Shown: positions 12,053-21,148 of the stretch, piece by piece
How positions within the stretch are numbered: position 1 is the first letter of the stretch
How the letters are laid out: each line of letters opens with the position of its first letter
Source of the DNA: Nissabacter sp. SGAir0207
GTDB lineage: Bacteria > Pseudomonadota > Gammaproteobacteria > Enterobacterales > Enterobacteriaceae
Assembly: GCF_005491205.1 (NCBI RefSeq)
Contig: NZ_CP028035.1
Location: 3,534,001-3,598,000, forward strand
Reading direction: 5' to 3'
Length of the DNA: 64,000 nucleotides
Position numbers and translations under genes: made by a program
The notes under the pieces: generated by a model
The model's database searches: none
What the model saw: only the letters and a program-made list of their open reading frames with translations
Told to the model about the DNA's origin: nothing

Positions 12053-12943
12053 ATGGGCATGGTTAAACCAAAATCGCAGCGTGTGCGCCTGCTGGTGACC
12101 CACCTGCTACTGATCGCCTTTATCGCGATGATTATGTTCCCGCTGCTGATGGTGGTGGCGATTTCGCTGCGGCCCGGCAACTTCGCCACCGGCAGCCTGA
12201 TCCCGGATCAGGTCTCCTGGGATCACTGGCGGCTGGCGCTCGGCTTTAGCGTCACCCACGCCGACGGCAGCGTGACGCCGCCGCCCTTCCCGGTACTGCT
12301 CTGGCTGTGGAACTCGGTGAAGATTGCGGTGATCACCGCCATCGGCATTGTGGCGCTCTCGACCACCTGCGCCTACGCCTTTGCGCGTATGCGCTTCCGT
12401 GGCAAGGGCAATCTGCTGCGCGGGATGCTGATCTTTCAGATGTTCCCGGCGGTGCTGTCGCTGGTGGCGCTCTACGCGCTGTTTGACCGCCTCGGCCAGT
12501 ACCTGCCGTTCATTGGCCTCAACACCCACGGTGGGGTGATCTTCGCCTATCTGGGTGGGATCGCGCTGCATGTCTGGACGATCAAGGGGTACTTCGAGAC
12601 GATCGATAATTCGCTGGAGGAGGCGGCGGCGCTGGATGGCGCCACGCCGTGGCAGGCGTTCCGGCTGGTGCTGCTGCCGCTGTCGGTGCCGATTCTGGCA
12701 GTGGTGTTCATTCTGTCGTTCATTGCCGCCATTACCGAGGTGCCGGTGGCCTCCCTGCTGCTGCGCGACGTGAACAGTTACACGCTGGCGGTGGGGATGC
12801 AGCAGTACCTGAACCCGCAGAACTACCTGTGGGGAGACTTTGCCGCCTCCGCCGTGCTCTCCGCGATTCCCATCACCGCCATCTTCCTGTTGGCGCAGCG
12901 CTGGCTGATTGGCGGCCTGACCGCCGGCGGGGTGAAGGGCTGA
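12053..12943 (+). CDS. malG: Maltose ABC transporter permease MalG
   Basis: MalG is the second permease of the maltose importer, with 296 aa, the same as E. coli. It has six membrane segments, the coupling EAA motif [22 protein letters not shown] (about residues 190-211), and a C-terminal tail ending LTAGGVKG that enters MalK. The ATG at 12053 follows AAGGAG by 6 bp. It ends the malEFG operon and is followed directly by a terminator. Confidence 0.98.
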   Translation: MGMVKPKSQRVRLLVTHLLLIAFIAMIMFPLLMVVAISLRPGNFATGSLIPDQVSWDHWRLALGFSVTHADGSVTPPPFPVLLWLWNSVKIAVITAIGIVALSTTCAYAFARMRFRGKGNLLRGMLIFQMFPAVLSLVALYALFDRLGQYLPFIGLNTHGGVIFAYLGGIALHVWTIKGYFETIDNSLEEAAALDGATPWQAFRLVLLPLSVPILAVVFILSFIAAITEVPVASLLLRDVNSYTLAVGMQQYLNPQNYLWGDFAASAVLSAIPITAIFLLAQRWLIGGLTAGGVKG

Positions 12944-12978
12944 CATTTTCGCTGTGGCAGTATGATTCCCTGTGTCTT

Positions 12979-13007
12979 GGGCGGCCTGGAGGCCGCCCTC
13001 TTTTTTT
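12979..13007 (+). terminator. malEFG terminator
   Basis: GGGCGGCC (12979-12986), loop TGGA and GGCCGCCC (12991-12998) are followed by TC and seven T. The T tract overlaps the stop codon of convergent psiE. Confidence 0.9.
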
Positions 13008-13413
13008 ACTCGCGCTTCAGGCGGTCAGAGTTGGCGAGCCAGAGCGTCACCACCAGCACCAAAATGGCGGCGGAGTAGAGCAGCGTATCGACCGGGTTTT
13101 TGTGGTCGACGATAATCAGCCGCACAATCGCCGTGATGCCGATGTAGATGAAGTAGCGCAGCGGGAAGTGGTAGCCCGAGGCGAAGTACTTCACGATCAG
13201 GGCAATGAATTCAAAGTAGAGGAAGTAGATCACGATCCCCTCAATCAGCAGGTACGATGACGGCTCATCACCGTTCACAAACAGCACCAGCGTCAAGTGG
13301 TAGGTTTCCCGTCCCAAGAACAGCAGCAGGATCGCTCCCAGCCCCATTAAAAACAGATTCAAAATCCGCTGCATGGTTTTCGCCACCACCATGCCGCGTT
13401 GTGACGCAGCCAT
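13006..13413 (-). CDS. psiE: PsiE, phosphate-starvation-inducible membrane protein
   Basis: This is a 135-aa inner-membrane protein of the PsiE family with four hydrophobic helices. The conserved core [20 protein letters not shown]...[23 protein letters not shown] is nearly identical to E. coli, and the C-terminal SDRLKRE is conserved. It is phosphate-starvation responsive in E. coli; its function is unknown. The ATG at 13413 (AAAGAG site) gives the family length; an in-frame upstream extension adds unconserved residues. It is convergent with malG. Confidence 0.92.
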   Translation of the reverse strand: MAASQRGMVVAKTMQRILNLFLMGLGAILLLFLGRETYHLTLVLFVNGDEPSSYLLIEGIVIYFLYFEFIALIVKYFASGYHFPLRYFIYIGITAIVRLIIVDHKNPVDTLLYSAAILVLVVTLWLANSDRLKRE

Positions 13414-13491
13414 AAGATACTCTTTAGTAATGTAAATTGGTTGCGCAGCATACCGAAGCGCAAGGAGAGGCGGCAAGGGGAGATAAGAAGG

Positions 13492-13518
13492 AAAAACGGC
13501 CCGGTGGGGAGGGCCGTT
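13492..13518 (-). terminator. Terminator of the small-protein/HTH module
   Basis: On the minus strand AACGGCCC (13518-13511), an 8-nt loop and GGGCCGTT (13502-13495) are followed by three more T, 10 bp past the stop of the HTH gene. Confidence 0.85.
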
Positions 13519-13527
13519 GTTTGGCGG

Positions 13528-14091
13528 TCAGGCGTCGGCTGGCAGGCACTCTTCAGGATGGGCAAGGATAGAGACGCGTTCAGCGATCATCGCTTCATTT
13601 TGCGAAGCGCGGATACGCAGGGCCAGGTTCCAGGCATTTAACTCTTTCGCATTGTCGACCAGACCCGACTCAGCCGCTATGCGGCCACAACCCTCCAGCC
13701 AGGCCGCCACTTCAGCCCAATCCCACAGCGGTGACTGGCCTGAGAGTCGCTGGATCGGGTTGGGAAAGTCCCCCCTTCCCCGGTCGCCATCTTTCAGCAT
13801 GGTAATGGCCTGACGTGACAAGTTGGAAAGCTGCGCAATATCACTCAGCCCCACCAACGTGGAGTCGACCGACTCCACGCGCGCGCCAATACCGGCCCCT
13901 TCAATGTCCCGGATGGCGGACGCGATGGCGCGCTTCAGGGAGGGGGCGTCGCGCTCGAATTCCAAATAGATGGCTTTGCCGTAATAGCTCAACAGCGCGT
14001 CATCACAGCCGGCGGCAAAGAGCGCGTCTTCGTGGCCCGCTGTCTCAAGGGTGATCCCGGAAAGGGTCAGGGTGAAATTATAGAGTGCCAT
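13528..14091 (-). CDS. Two-domain winged-HTH protein, candidate antitoxin/regulator
   Basis: This is a 187-aa protein of unknown function. Residues 1-75 form an alpha/beta domain (YNFTLTLSGITLET, then HEDALFAAGCDDALLSYYGKA and a helix LKRAIASAIRDIEGA). Residues about 78-98 look like a helix-turn-helix (LVGLSDIAQLSNLSRQAITMLK), followed by a wing-like stretch (FPNPIQRLSGQSPLW) and a helix DWAEVAAWLE, an arrangement like MerR/excisionase-type winged helices. The C-terminal 50 residues are helical. The ATG at 14091 follows AAGGAG. It is the second gene after the 76-aa small protein, 89 bp downstream, and has its own terminator. I infer it binds DNA, perhaps its own promoter. The domain pair and context suggest an antitoxin-like role, but the sequence alone does not prove this. 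Confidence 0.75.
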   Translation of the reverse strand: MALYNFTLTLSGITLETAGHEDALFAAGCDDALLSYYGKAIYLEFERDAPSLKRAIASAIRDIEGAGIGARVESVDSTLVGLSDIAQLSNLSRQAITMLKDGDRGRGDFPNPIQRLSGQSPLWDWAEVAAWLEGCGRIAAESGLVDNAKELNAWNLALRIRASQNEAMIAERVSILAHPEECLPADA

Positions 14092-14118
14092 GCGGACTCC
14101 TTCTCTCCTGGGGTAAAT

Positions 14119-14141
14119 AAGGCGGCGGAAAGCACCGCCTT
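14119..14141 (-). repeat. Intercistronic hairpin in the small-protein/HTH module
   Basis: Read on the minus strand, AAGGCGG (14141-14135) and CCGCCTT (14125-14119) form a 7-bp stem with a 9-nt loop, followed by ATTT. It is a weak terminator or message-processing structure between the two genes and could set their ratio. Confidence 0.55.
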
Positions 14142-14180
14142 AATGTCAGTTAACTCGCCTTGTGCCCGGCCAAGCGCCCA

Positions 14181-14411
14181 TTACTGTGAAGGGGGCTGGC
14201 ACTTACTGACCGCACGGAGAATTTGGCGGGCAAATCGTTCAGGGTCTTTGGGCGTGCTCCAGATACTGTGCATATGCTCGGTATGGCCTGGTATGCCACA
14301 GCGGATTTTACAGAACCCATGCGCATGGCCGTTACACGGCACGACGACCCATCCATTGGCTAGCGCATACTCTATGGCGTCTTGAATGGCTTTGTGAGGA
14401 TGCCTTTTCAT
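14181..14411 (-). CDS. 76-aa His/Cys-rich small protein, HicA-like candidate toxin
   Basis: Not a named family I can assign. The protein has a first helix (PHKAIQDAIEYALANGW), a strand-turn-strand WVVVPCNGHAHGFCKIRC, a CGIPGHTEHMHSIWSTP segment and a final helix (DPERFARQILRAVSK). The helix, strand, G-H-x-H turn and strand order resembles the small dsRBD-like HicA fold, in which a His in the G-S-H turn is catalytic. Four Cys (26, 34, 38, 71) and His 29, 31, 43, 46 and 48 could also bind metal. I prefer the ATG at 14411, which follows AGGAG by 4 bp. The in-frame ATG at 14438 lies 5' to the -10 hexamer and would not be transcribed from the promoter found. The gene is paired with the HTH gene downstream; toxin function is inferred. 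Confidence 0.72.
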   Translation of the reverse strand: MKRHPHKAIQDAIEYALANGWVVVPCNGHAHGFCKIRCGIPGHTEHMHSIWSTPKDPERFARQILRAVSKCQPPSQ

Positions 14412-14429
14412 CACTCTCCTGTCGCAGGA

Positions 14430-14458
14430 ATAGTACATCGGGTGTGAACATCCGTCAA
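14430..14458 (-). promoter_or_regulatory. Promoter of the small-protein/HTH module
   Basis: -35 TTGACG (14458-14453), a 17-bp spacer and -10 TACTAT (14435-14430) on the minus strand predict a start near 14423 and a leader of about 12 nt. A direct repeat GATGT lies in the spacer, 12 bp apart, and could be an operator half-site pair. Confidence 0.65.
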
Positions 14459-14636
14459 CACTGTGCGGTTGGCGTGTTTACCCCTCTCCCTCCGGGGCGA
14501 CTCCACGCCCTGGCTGCGCCACGTTATCACTCTCACGCCTTTCTGAATTTTCTATTTTTTTCTGAATCCTGATGCAGATCATGGCTCCCTCCATCATCAG
14601 ATTTCCCGGGCCGCGCCCCGTTTTGCCCATAAAAAA

Positions 14637-14659
14637 ACGGCCCTCCTGAGAGGGCCGTT
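14637..14659 (-). terminator. yjbFGH terminator
   Basis: On the minus strand AACGGCCCTCT (14659-14649), a short loop and GAGGGCCGTT (14646-14637) are followed by a further T run, 15 bp past the yjbH stop. Confidence 0.85.
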
Positions 14660-14674
14660 TGGATTGCCGGGCCG

Positions 14675-16765
14675 TCAGTTGAAGAACGGCGAGCGGCTGT
14701 CGGTGATGCTGTAGAGCGAGTATTTGCGGTTGAGCATCTGGCCGCCGTCGCGGGTGAGCGGGATCCAGTTGATCTGCGCACGCGAGCGGGTCGGCTGTAC
14801 TGTCAGGATATCCAGCGGCACCGAGATGTAGAAGCCCTTGGTGAACTCCCCTTCGCCATACTCGTCCGCCGAGACGTTGGTCTTGGTGGCGAAGGCCCCG
14901 ACGATCACGCCGCTGTCGAAGCGTTTGGAGACGTCGAGGGTCGCGCCCTTGTCCTTCGCCAGATACTGGCCGACGCTCGCCTTGACCAGCACGCCATCCA
15001 TAAAGCGCGGCTGCCAGTAGGCGGTCAGGTGGCCGGTGGCCGCCTTGTAGTTCGTGAAGCGCATCGGGCTGTCCCAGTCACGCTGCTTGACGTAGTTGGC
15101 GTCCACGCCCACCGCCCAGCTGCTGTCCAGCGGGCGGTAGAGCAGCTCGCCACCGGCACCGCCATACATCTGCTCCAGATAGCCGCCATAAATCTGGCCG
15201 TACCAGCCATCGCCGAGGCGGTTCATGTAGGTCAACTGCGCGTTGGTCAGGTAGAGGTCGTTGTTATCGACATACTCGCGGATGCGGGTACGCACGCGCG
15301 GCAGGCTGCTGTCTCCCGGCGGCCCCTTGTAGTTGAACTTGTCGTAGTTGTTGTAGAGGTTGAGGAACAGCGAGCCGGAAGCGAGGAAGTGCTCCGTCAT
15401 CCACCAGTCGGCATCACCTTGCAAGCCCACTTGGTACATGTAGAAGGACTCCGGGCCGCCGAGCGACTGGTTCAGCACCGGTGACAGGCGCGCGTCGAAG
15501 TGGCTCTTCTCGGCGTAGTAGCCCTGCTCGGCGCTCTCTGGCAGGTGCGGATCGGCGCGGTGCTGCAACAGCGGCTTCTCCTGGCCGAGCGGGTAACCCT
15601 GCAACTGCTGCTTCAGGCTCTCGGCATTGGTGACCGTGCTGGAGATCGGCATGTTCATGCTGGTGTCAGTGACCGTGATGGTCTCCACACCTGCTGGCAG
15701 GTGGTTCACCAGAATGCGGTTGGCGCGGGCCACCGCCTCATCATTGTCGCGGTAGCGGTTCTGGCTGCCGGTCATGTAGAGCGTGCGATCCTTCACCTGG
15801 ATATGCGGCGCGCTGTAGCCCGCGTTGTCCTGCAAGTCCGCCAGTTGGCCGCCCACGACCTGATGGTCGAGCAGCGCGTCCTGCGGCTGCGGCTGGTAGG
15901 GTTGCGGCGGCGGGTCGATGTGGCGTTGCTTCAGGTCGTTGAAGTTGGTGCGCAGGGTGACACCCGCCATCAGGGTATTGCCGCGCTCCCAGCTCAGGTT
16001 GACGTCGGCCCAGTCAAAGACGCGGTAGATCGCCCCGACGTTCACCTTCGAATCCTGTTTCAGCGTGCCCGCAAAATCGCCCTGATAGTCGTTGCCCTCA
16101 TACTCCACTTTCAGGCGCAGCGGCTGCCACGGGGTCTGGTACTCGACGCCGCCAAACAGCGCCGCCGGGCCGTGGAAGAAGTTTTTGCCGTTGAACTGGC
16201 CAGCCTCGCCCTGCTGGTTGTCGCGGTAGCAGAAGCTCGCTTTCGCCTCACAGAACGGGTTTTTGATATTGCCGCTGTTGCCGAGGTAGCCCCAGCCGAT
16301 GCCGAGGGTGAAGTCCAGCGGCCCCCACGCCTTGCTGGCAGCAAGGTACTCGCTGTCAAACAGGCCGGTGCCGCCGAAGTCGCGGATGCCGACCGAGGTC
16401 TCCGGCAGCCAGAAGCCCTCTTTCCACAGACGCAGCTTCAGGTCGAGGCCCTTGTCCTTGTAGGTCTGGTCGCCGCTGAAGGCCGCATCCTGGCTATATT
16501 GGCGGGTGCGCACGTCGGTATAGCGGATGGTCGCCTCCAGCCAGTCAAAGGGCTGGACTGCCAGTGAGTAGAAGCGGTACTGGTCGTTGTCACGGTAGTT
16601 GAGGCTGAACTCCCCCTCTTTCGCCATGCGTCCGGTCGGGGTCTGCAACAGGCCGACGCCGCCCAGATCCCCTTGGGATGGCCCCAGCGGCTCGGTGTAG
16701 GTGGCGGCCTGCGCGCCCGCCGCCACGGACAGCGCCAGCGCGCTGATCACAAATGGTATTTTCAT
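14675..16765 (-). CDS. yjbH: YjbH, outer-membrane exopolysaccharide export family protein
   Basis: This 696-aa protein (E. coli YjbH 698) has a signal peptide (MKIPFVISALALSVAAGAQA). An N-terminal beta-barrel-type region (LGGVGLLQTPTGRMAKEGEFSLNYR, GIRDFGGTGLFDSEYLAASK) and a C-terminal one (LTYMNRLGDGWYGQIYGGYLEQMYGGAGGELLYRP) are joined by an alpha/beta middle part. The family (YjbH/GfcD) is thought to act in secretion of an exopolysaccharide. It shares one base with the yjbG stop (TGATG), so translation is coupled. It is the last gene of yjbFGH. Confidence 0.93.
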   Translation of the reverse strand: MKIPFVISALALSVAAGAQAATYTEPLGPSQGDLGGVGLLQTPTGRMAKEGEFSLNYRDNDQYRFYSLAVQPFDWLEATIRYTDVRTRQYSQDAAFSGDQTYKDKGLDLKLRLWKEGFWLPETSVGIRDFGGTGLFDSEYLAASKAWGPLDFTLGIGWGYLGNSGNIKNPFCEAKASFCYRDNQQGEAGQFNGKNFFHGPAALFGGVEYQTPWQPLRLKVEYEGNDYQGDFAGTLKQDSKVNVGAIYRVFDWADVNLSWERGNTLMAGVTLRTNFNDLKQRHIDPPPQPYQPQPQDALLDHQVVGGQLADLQDNAGYSAPHIQVKDRTLYMTGSQNRYRDNDEAVARANRILVNHLPAGVETITVTDTSMNMPISSTVTNAESLKQQLQGYPLGQEKPLLQHRADPHLPESAEQGYYAEKSHFDARLSPVLNQSLGGPESFYMYQVGLQGDADWWMTEHFLASGSLFLNLYNNYDKFNYKGPPGDSSLPRVRTRIREYVDNNDLYLTNAQLTYMNRLGDGWYGQIYGGYLEQMYGGAGGELLYRPLDSSWAVGVDANYVKQRDWDSPMRFTNYKAATGHLTAYWQPRFMDGVLVKASVGQYLAKDKGATLDVSKRFDSGVIVGAFATKTNVSADEYGEGEFTKGFYISVPLDILTVQPTRSRAQINWIPLTRDGGQMLNRKYSLYSITDSRSPFFN

Positions 16766-17514
16766 CAGTCAGGGACCCGGTTGGTCAACAGTGCCAGAAT
16801 CTGCTGGTTCAGATCGCGGTAGGCGCGGGGTAAGGAGGAGAAGCCGACAAACAGCGTGCTGCCGGGAGCCGGTTGCACATGGCGGTGGTTCCAATAGGCC
16901 ACCGGCACCAGCTGCACCGTGCCGTCAGGCTGGATCAGCCACACCTGATTGCGGTCACGCCCGGCCAGCCTGTCGTGGCCTGCCAGGTAGTCACGCGTAT
17001 CCTGCCCCGGCACAAAGGGGGTCAGGCCGCTGTGGCTGATCAGGCCAAACAGGCGAAGGGTGGTGGGGCGTGGCAGGGTGTAGAGGTGGTACTCCCCCTC
17101 CAGCCGACGGTTCCACTCCGGGCGGATGCGCACCGCGTCCGGGTCCAGCGTGACGAACTGGCGACCCGTGACGGCCAGTTGCGTCACCTGCTGGTGCAGG
17201 TTCTCCACTGCCGCCGCCAAATCGTTATCCTCGTCTGCGCGGTAGTGGGCCGCCAGCGCGCCCAAAGACGCCAGCACCTGGCGCTTGAGCGCCTGCTGTT
17301 TCAGCGTGGCCTGCGGGGTGGCAATCACCGTGCCCGGCCACCAAGTCTGCCCGGCAAGCGCCGGGTTCATCACCAGTTCACTGAGATCGTTGGCACCCTC
17401 AAGGGTGACGGTCTCAGCCCGCTGCGGGAACGACACCACCACGCGGCTCTGCGCCAGCGCAGACGCGGCCAGGCCAACGCTCAGGCTGACCCCAAGTAAG
17501 AGACGTTTTTTCAT
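16765..17514 (-). CDS. yjbG: YjbG (GfcC family) capsule/exopolysaccharide protein
   Basis: This 249-aa periplasmic protein has a signal peptide (MKKRLLLGVSLSVGLAASALA). The mature part holds GfcC-type landmarks (LSELVMNPALAGQTWWPGTVIA, DPDAVRI, and a beta-grasp-like segment RDYLAGHDRLAGRDRNQVWLIQPDGTVQLVPVAYWN). GfcC-like proteins support group 4 capsule or exopolysaccharide export. The start ATG is at 17514, 5 bp after the yjbF stop. It lies between yjbF and yjbH in an operon that in E. coli is Rcs-controlled. Confidence 0.93.
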   Translation of the reverse strand: MKKRLLLGVSLSVGLAASALAQSRVVVSFPQRAETVTLEGANDLSELVMNPALAGQTWWPGTVIATPQATLKQQALKRQVLASLGALAAHYRADEDNDLAAAVENLHQQVTQLAVTGRQFVTLDPDAVRIRPEWNRRLEGEYHLYTLPRPTTLRLFGLISHSGLTPFVPGQDTRDYLAGHDRLAGRDRNQVWLIQPDGTVQLVPVAYWNHRHVQPAPGSTLFVGFSSLPRAYRDLNQQILALLTNRVPD

Positions 17515-17519
17515 CGTAT

Positions 17520-18152
17520 TCAGGGCTTTAAGATAGTGAGGTTAACGTGGAAATCCGGGCCGACGGACTGCTCGGCCTTCCTGACGATGCCCGTGGCGGG
17601 ATCGATCCAGAACCGGTTGCGGTAGTGCTGGCCCAGCGCCGGCACCGAGACCTCCTCCTTCACGCGCAGCGTGTTGAGGGTGGTGCCAGCCAGCGTCAGC
17701 GGCTCGGCGCCGTCCAGGTGGAACACCGAGGTGACGGTGGCGCTGCGGAAGGCCTTGCCCTCCGTCCAGCTCAGGGTGCGTGTCCAGCTGTCGCCCTCTT
17801 TCAGGCGCAGTGGGTGCAGCAGAGGATCATGGCGCAGATCGGTGGTCTCCAGCAGGTTATCGGTGTAACCCACGGTCTTGACCAGACGGCCATTCTGGGT
17901 GACCAGCAGTACGCGGTCGGAGGTGAGCCACTTGACCTGATCCTCTTCGGCGAAGGCCGCGACCACAAAGATTTGTGGGCCGTCATTGATCGTCGCGTAG
18001 AGGCTGGAGTACGGCAGGTCGTTGATCGCCTGATCGTCCATCTCCACATCCGGCATCCCGACGGTGGCGAGCGCCAGCGTATCCTGGATGCTGTGTTGGG
18101 TTTGGCTACAGGCGGCCAGCAGCAGGCACAATAACAGTGAAAAATAGCGCAC
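17520..18152 (-). CDS. yjbF: YjbF, exopolysaccharide lipoprotein (GfcB family)
   Basis: This is a 210-aa lipoprotein (E. coli 212). With a GTG start at 18152 the protein begins VRYFSLLLCLLLAAC, a lipoprotein signal with the lipobox LAAC at residues 13-16. The in-frame reading from farther upstream would bury this signal, so GTG is preferred; a GGGAAAG tract precedes it. The family core ATINDGPQIFVVAAFAEEDQVKW and FWIDPATGIVRKAEQ is present. It is the first recognisable gene of the cluster; the E. coli first gene yjbE is absent. Confidence 0.9.
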   Translation of the reverse strand: MRYFSLLLCLLLAACSQTQHSIQDTLALATVGMPDVEMDDQAINDLPYSSLYATINDGPQIFVVAAFAEEDQVKWLTSDRVLLVTQNGRLVKTVGYTDNLLETTDLRHDPLLHPLRLKEGDSWTRTLSWTEGKAFRSATVTSVFHLDGAEPLTLAGTTLNTLRVKEEVSVPALGQHYRNRFWIDPATGIVRKAEQSVGPDFHVNLTILKP

Positions 18153-18866
18153 GTTTCTTTCCCGAATAAACAGGCCCGTAACAGGTGCCGGCACAGGCCG
18201 GCAGCCGATAAACCTCCCCCGTAGCCGGGAGAGCATATGGTTATTGGCCGGGCCGGGGCGTTCCCGGTCAGTGTCTGCGGGCCGGAGAGCCGGCATCCCC
18301 TTCCGCCAGCGCGGCAAAACCGGCGCTGATTCCTTGCGAAAAGCGGGGCGCATCCACTGAATGGCCAGAGCAAGCCGCCTGCCGATACATTCCGAAAACT
18401 AAATGGTGTCCCTATGCTTATCAAATGGTTGCTGCATGGGTGACCCAAAGGGTATTCAGGCGTGCAGGCGTGGCTGGCTGCTTATTTATAATGCAATAAA
18501 CAGTTACGAAGTGTCATCATGGATGGGGTGAATGAGTCGGCCAGCGGCGTTTTCACGCGTGGATCTGGGATTTTATAAATTAACTTAACGTTATGATTTA
18601 GCGGAATTTTTATTGGGCGGCACTGGCGGGTATTTCACTTGACGCTTTTTCAACCTTCTGGAAAATCTTGCAGCCGAGTGGACAGAAAAGCGCCTTAACA
18701 GCATCTCCTGCTGACAGGATGACTTAAGTTAAGCATTTTATTCGACCAACCGGCTGTTAGCAGGGTAAATCGCCGGGTATGGCTGGTGAAATAATAAACG
18801 CCTTAGGAACTCGCTGATTTTATGCTTTTTCAGATAAAACCCACCCTATCCGGCGGAAAAGTCACG
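18153..18866. other. Long gene-free interval between pgi and yjbF
   Basis: About 710 bp, AT-richer than its neighbours from 18460 on, contain no convincing gene on either strand. In E. coli the short secreted protein YjbE lies here. No frame with a signal peptide and a Ser/Thr/Gly-rich tail was seen. One possible RcsAB-like half-conserved box occurs on the minus strand at 18817-18804, ending in TTCCTA (9 of 14 against TAAGAATATTCCTA). The interval should hold the yjbFGH promoter. Confidence 0.6.
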
Positions 18867-18904
18867 AAAAAAATGGCCCGCGGGGAGATATCCACGCGGG
18901 CCAT
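18867..18904 (-). terminator. pgi terminator
   Basis: ATGGCCCGCG (18904-18895 on the minus strand) pairs with CGCGGGCCAT (18882-18873), followed by a run of T (A tract at 18867-18873 on the plus strand). It lies 40 bp past the pgi stop. Confidence 0.9.
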
Positions 18905-18943
18905 GCCACTTTTAACGCTCAAAGCTTAATCGTTTGTTAAGTA

Positions 18944-20611
<1,668 letters not shown>

Positions 20612-20830
20612 TCACGTAGTGAGATTAAAGACCGCATTGAGCCGATTGTATCTTGTAACTTCCCCGATGATATCCCTTTTCTTGCAATAGGCGACAACTG
20701 TTAATGGATATTTATTAAACAGTTACCTAGTGTGGCAGAAGAAGTGCTTTCAGCGTTAATAATTCAAAAATGAAAATCCCTCACCCCCCCGCCATTGACA
20801 GCGCAAGCAGAGTCGGTTATTCCTACTCCC

Positions 20831-21039
20831 CTACTCGCGCAGCCAGCGCGAGCCAGAAGAGGCGCGTCGCCCAGGTAGAGTGTCAGAGGAGCCGTAACCC
20901 GCTGAAGACACTTGAGGGGGAGCAACGCCGAGGTGCGGTGACAGGCGGCTGTCCCCGTATCGACTACAGAGGCTGAATCCTCTGGGTTGTCACCAGAATC
21001 GCCCCAGAAGGGCGATTAACAAGGTGGGGCGCTTCTGGG
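20831..21039 (+). promoter_or_regulatory. Lysine riboswitch (L box) of lysC
   Basis: The leader contains the L-box core: AGAAGAGGCGCGTCGCCC (20857 on), the GAGGAGCC and TTGAGGGGGAGC/CGCCGAGGTG segments, GGCTGAATCC and GGGTTGTCACC. P1 pairs CCAGAAG (20853-20859) with CTTCTGG (21032-21038). The second CCAGAAG at 21003-21009 can pair with the same 3' strand, giving a switch between two hairpins. Lysine binding represses lysC expression in this family. About 110 nt of further leader, with a CCTTG/CAAGG hairpin, lead to the start codon. Confidence 0.93.
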
Positions 21040-21148
21040 TGTATCGTAGCCATCTCTACGTCTGCCCCCTGTTTACTGCTCTCCCCTTGTGCCAAGGTTA
21101 TGTTTTTGATTGTTGCCATCACGAATGGCCCCTGACACGAGGTCTACC

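Noticed and set aside
10198..12189. 663-residue open frame antisense to malE-malF
   Set aside because: Low-complexity shadow of well-supported genes on the other strand.
15500..16567. 355-residue open frame antisense to yjbH
   Set aside because: Shadow of yjbH; no signal, motif or start region.
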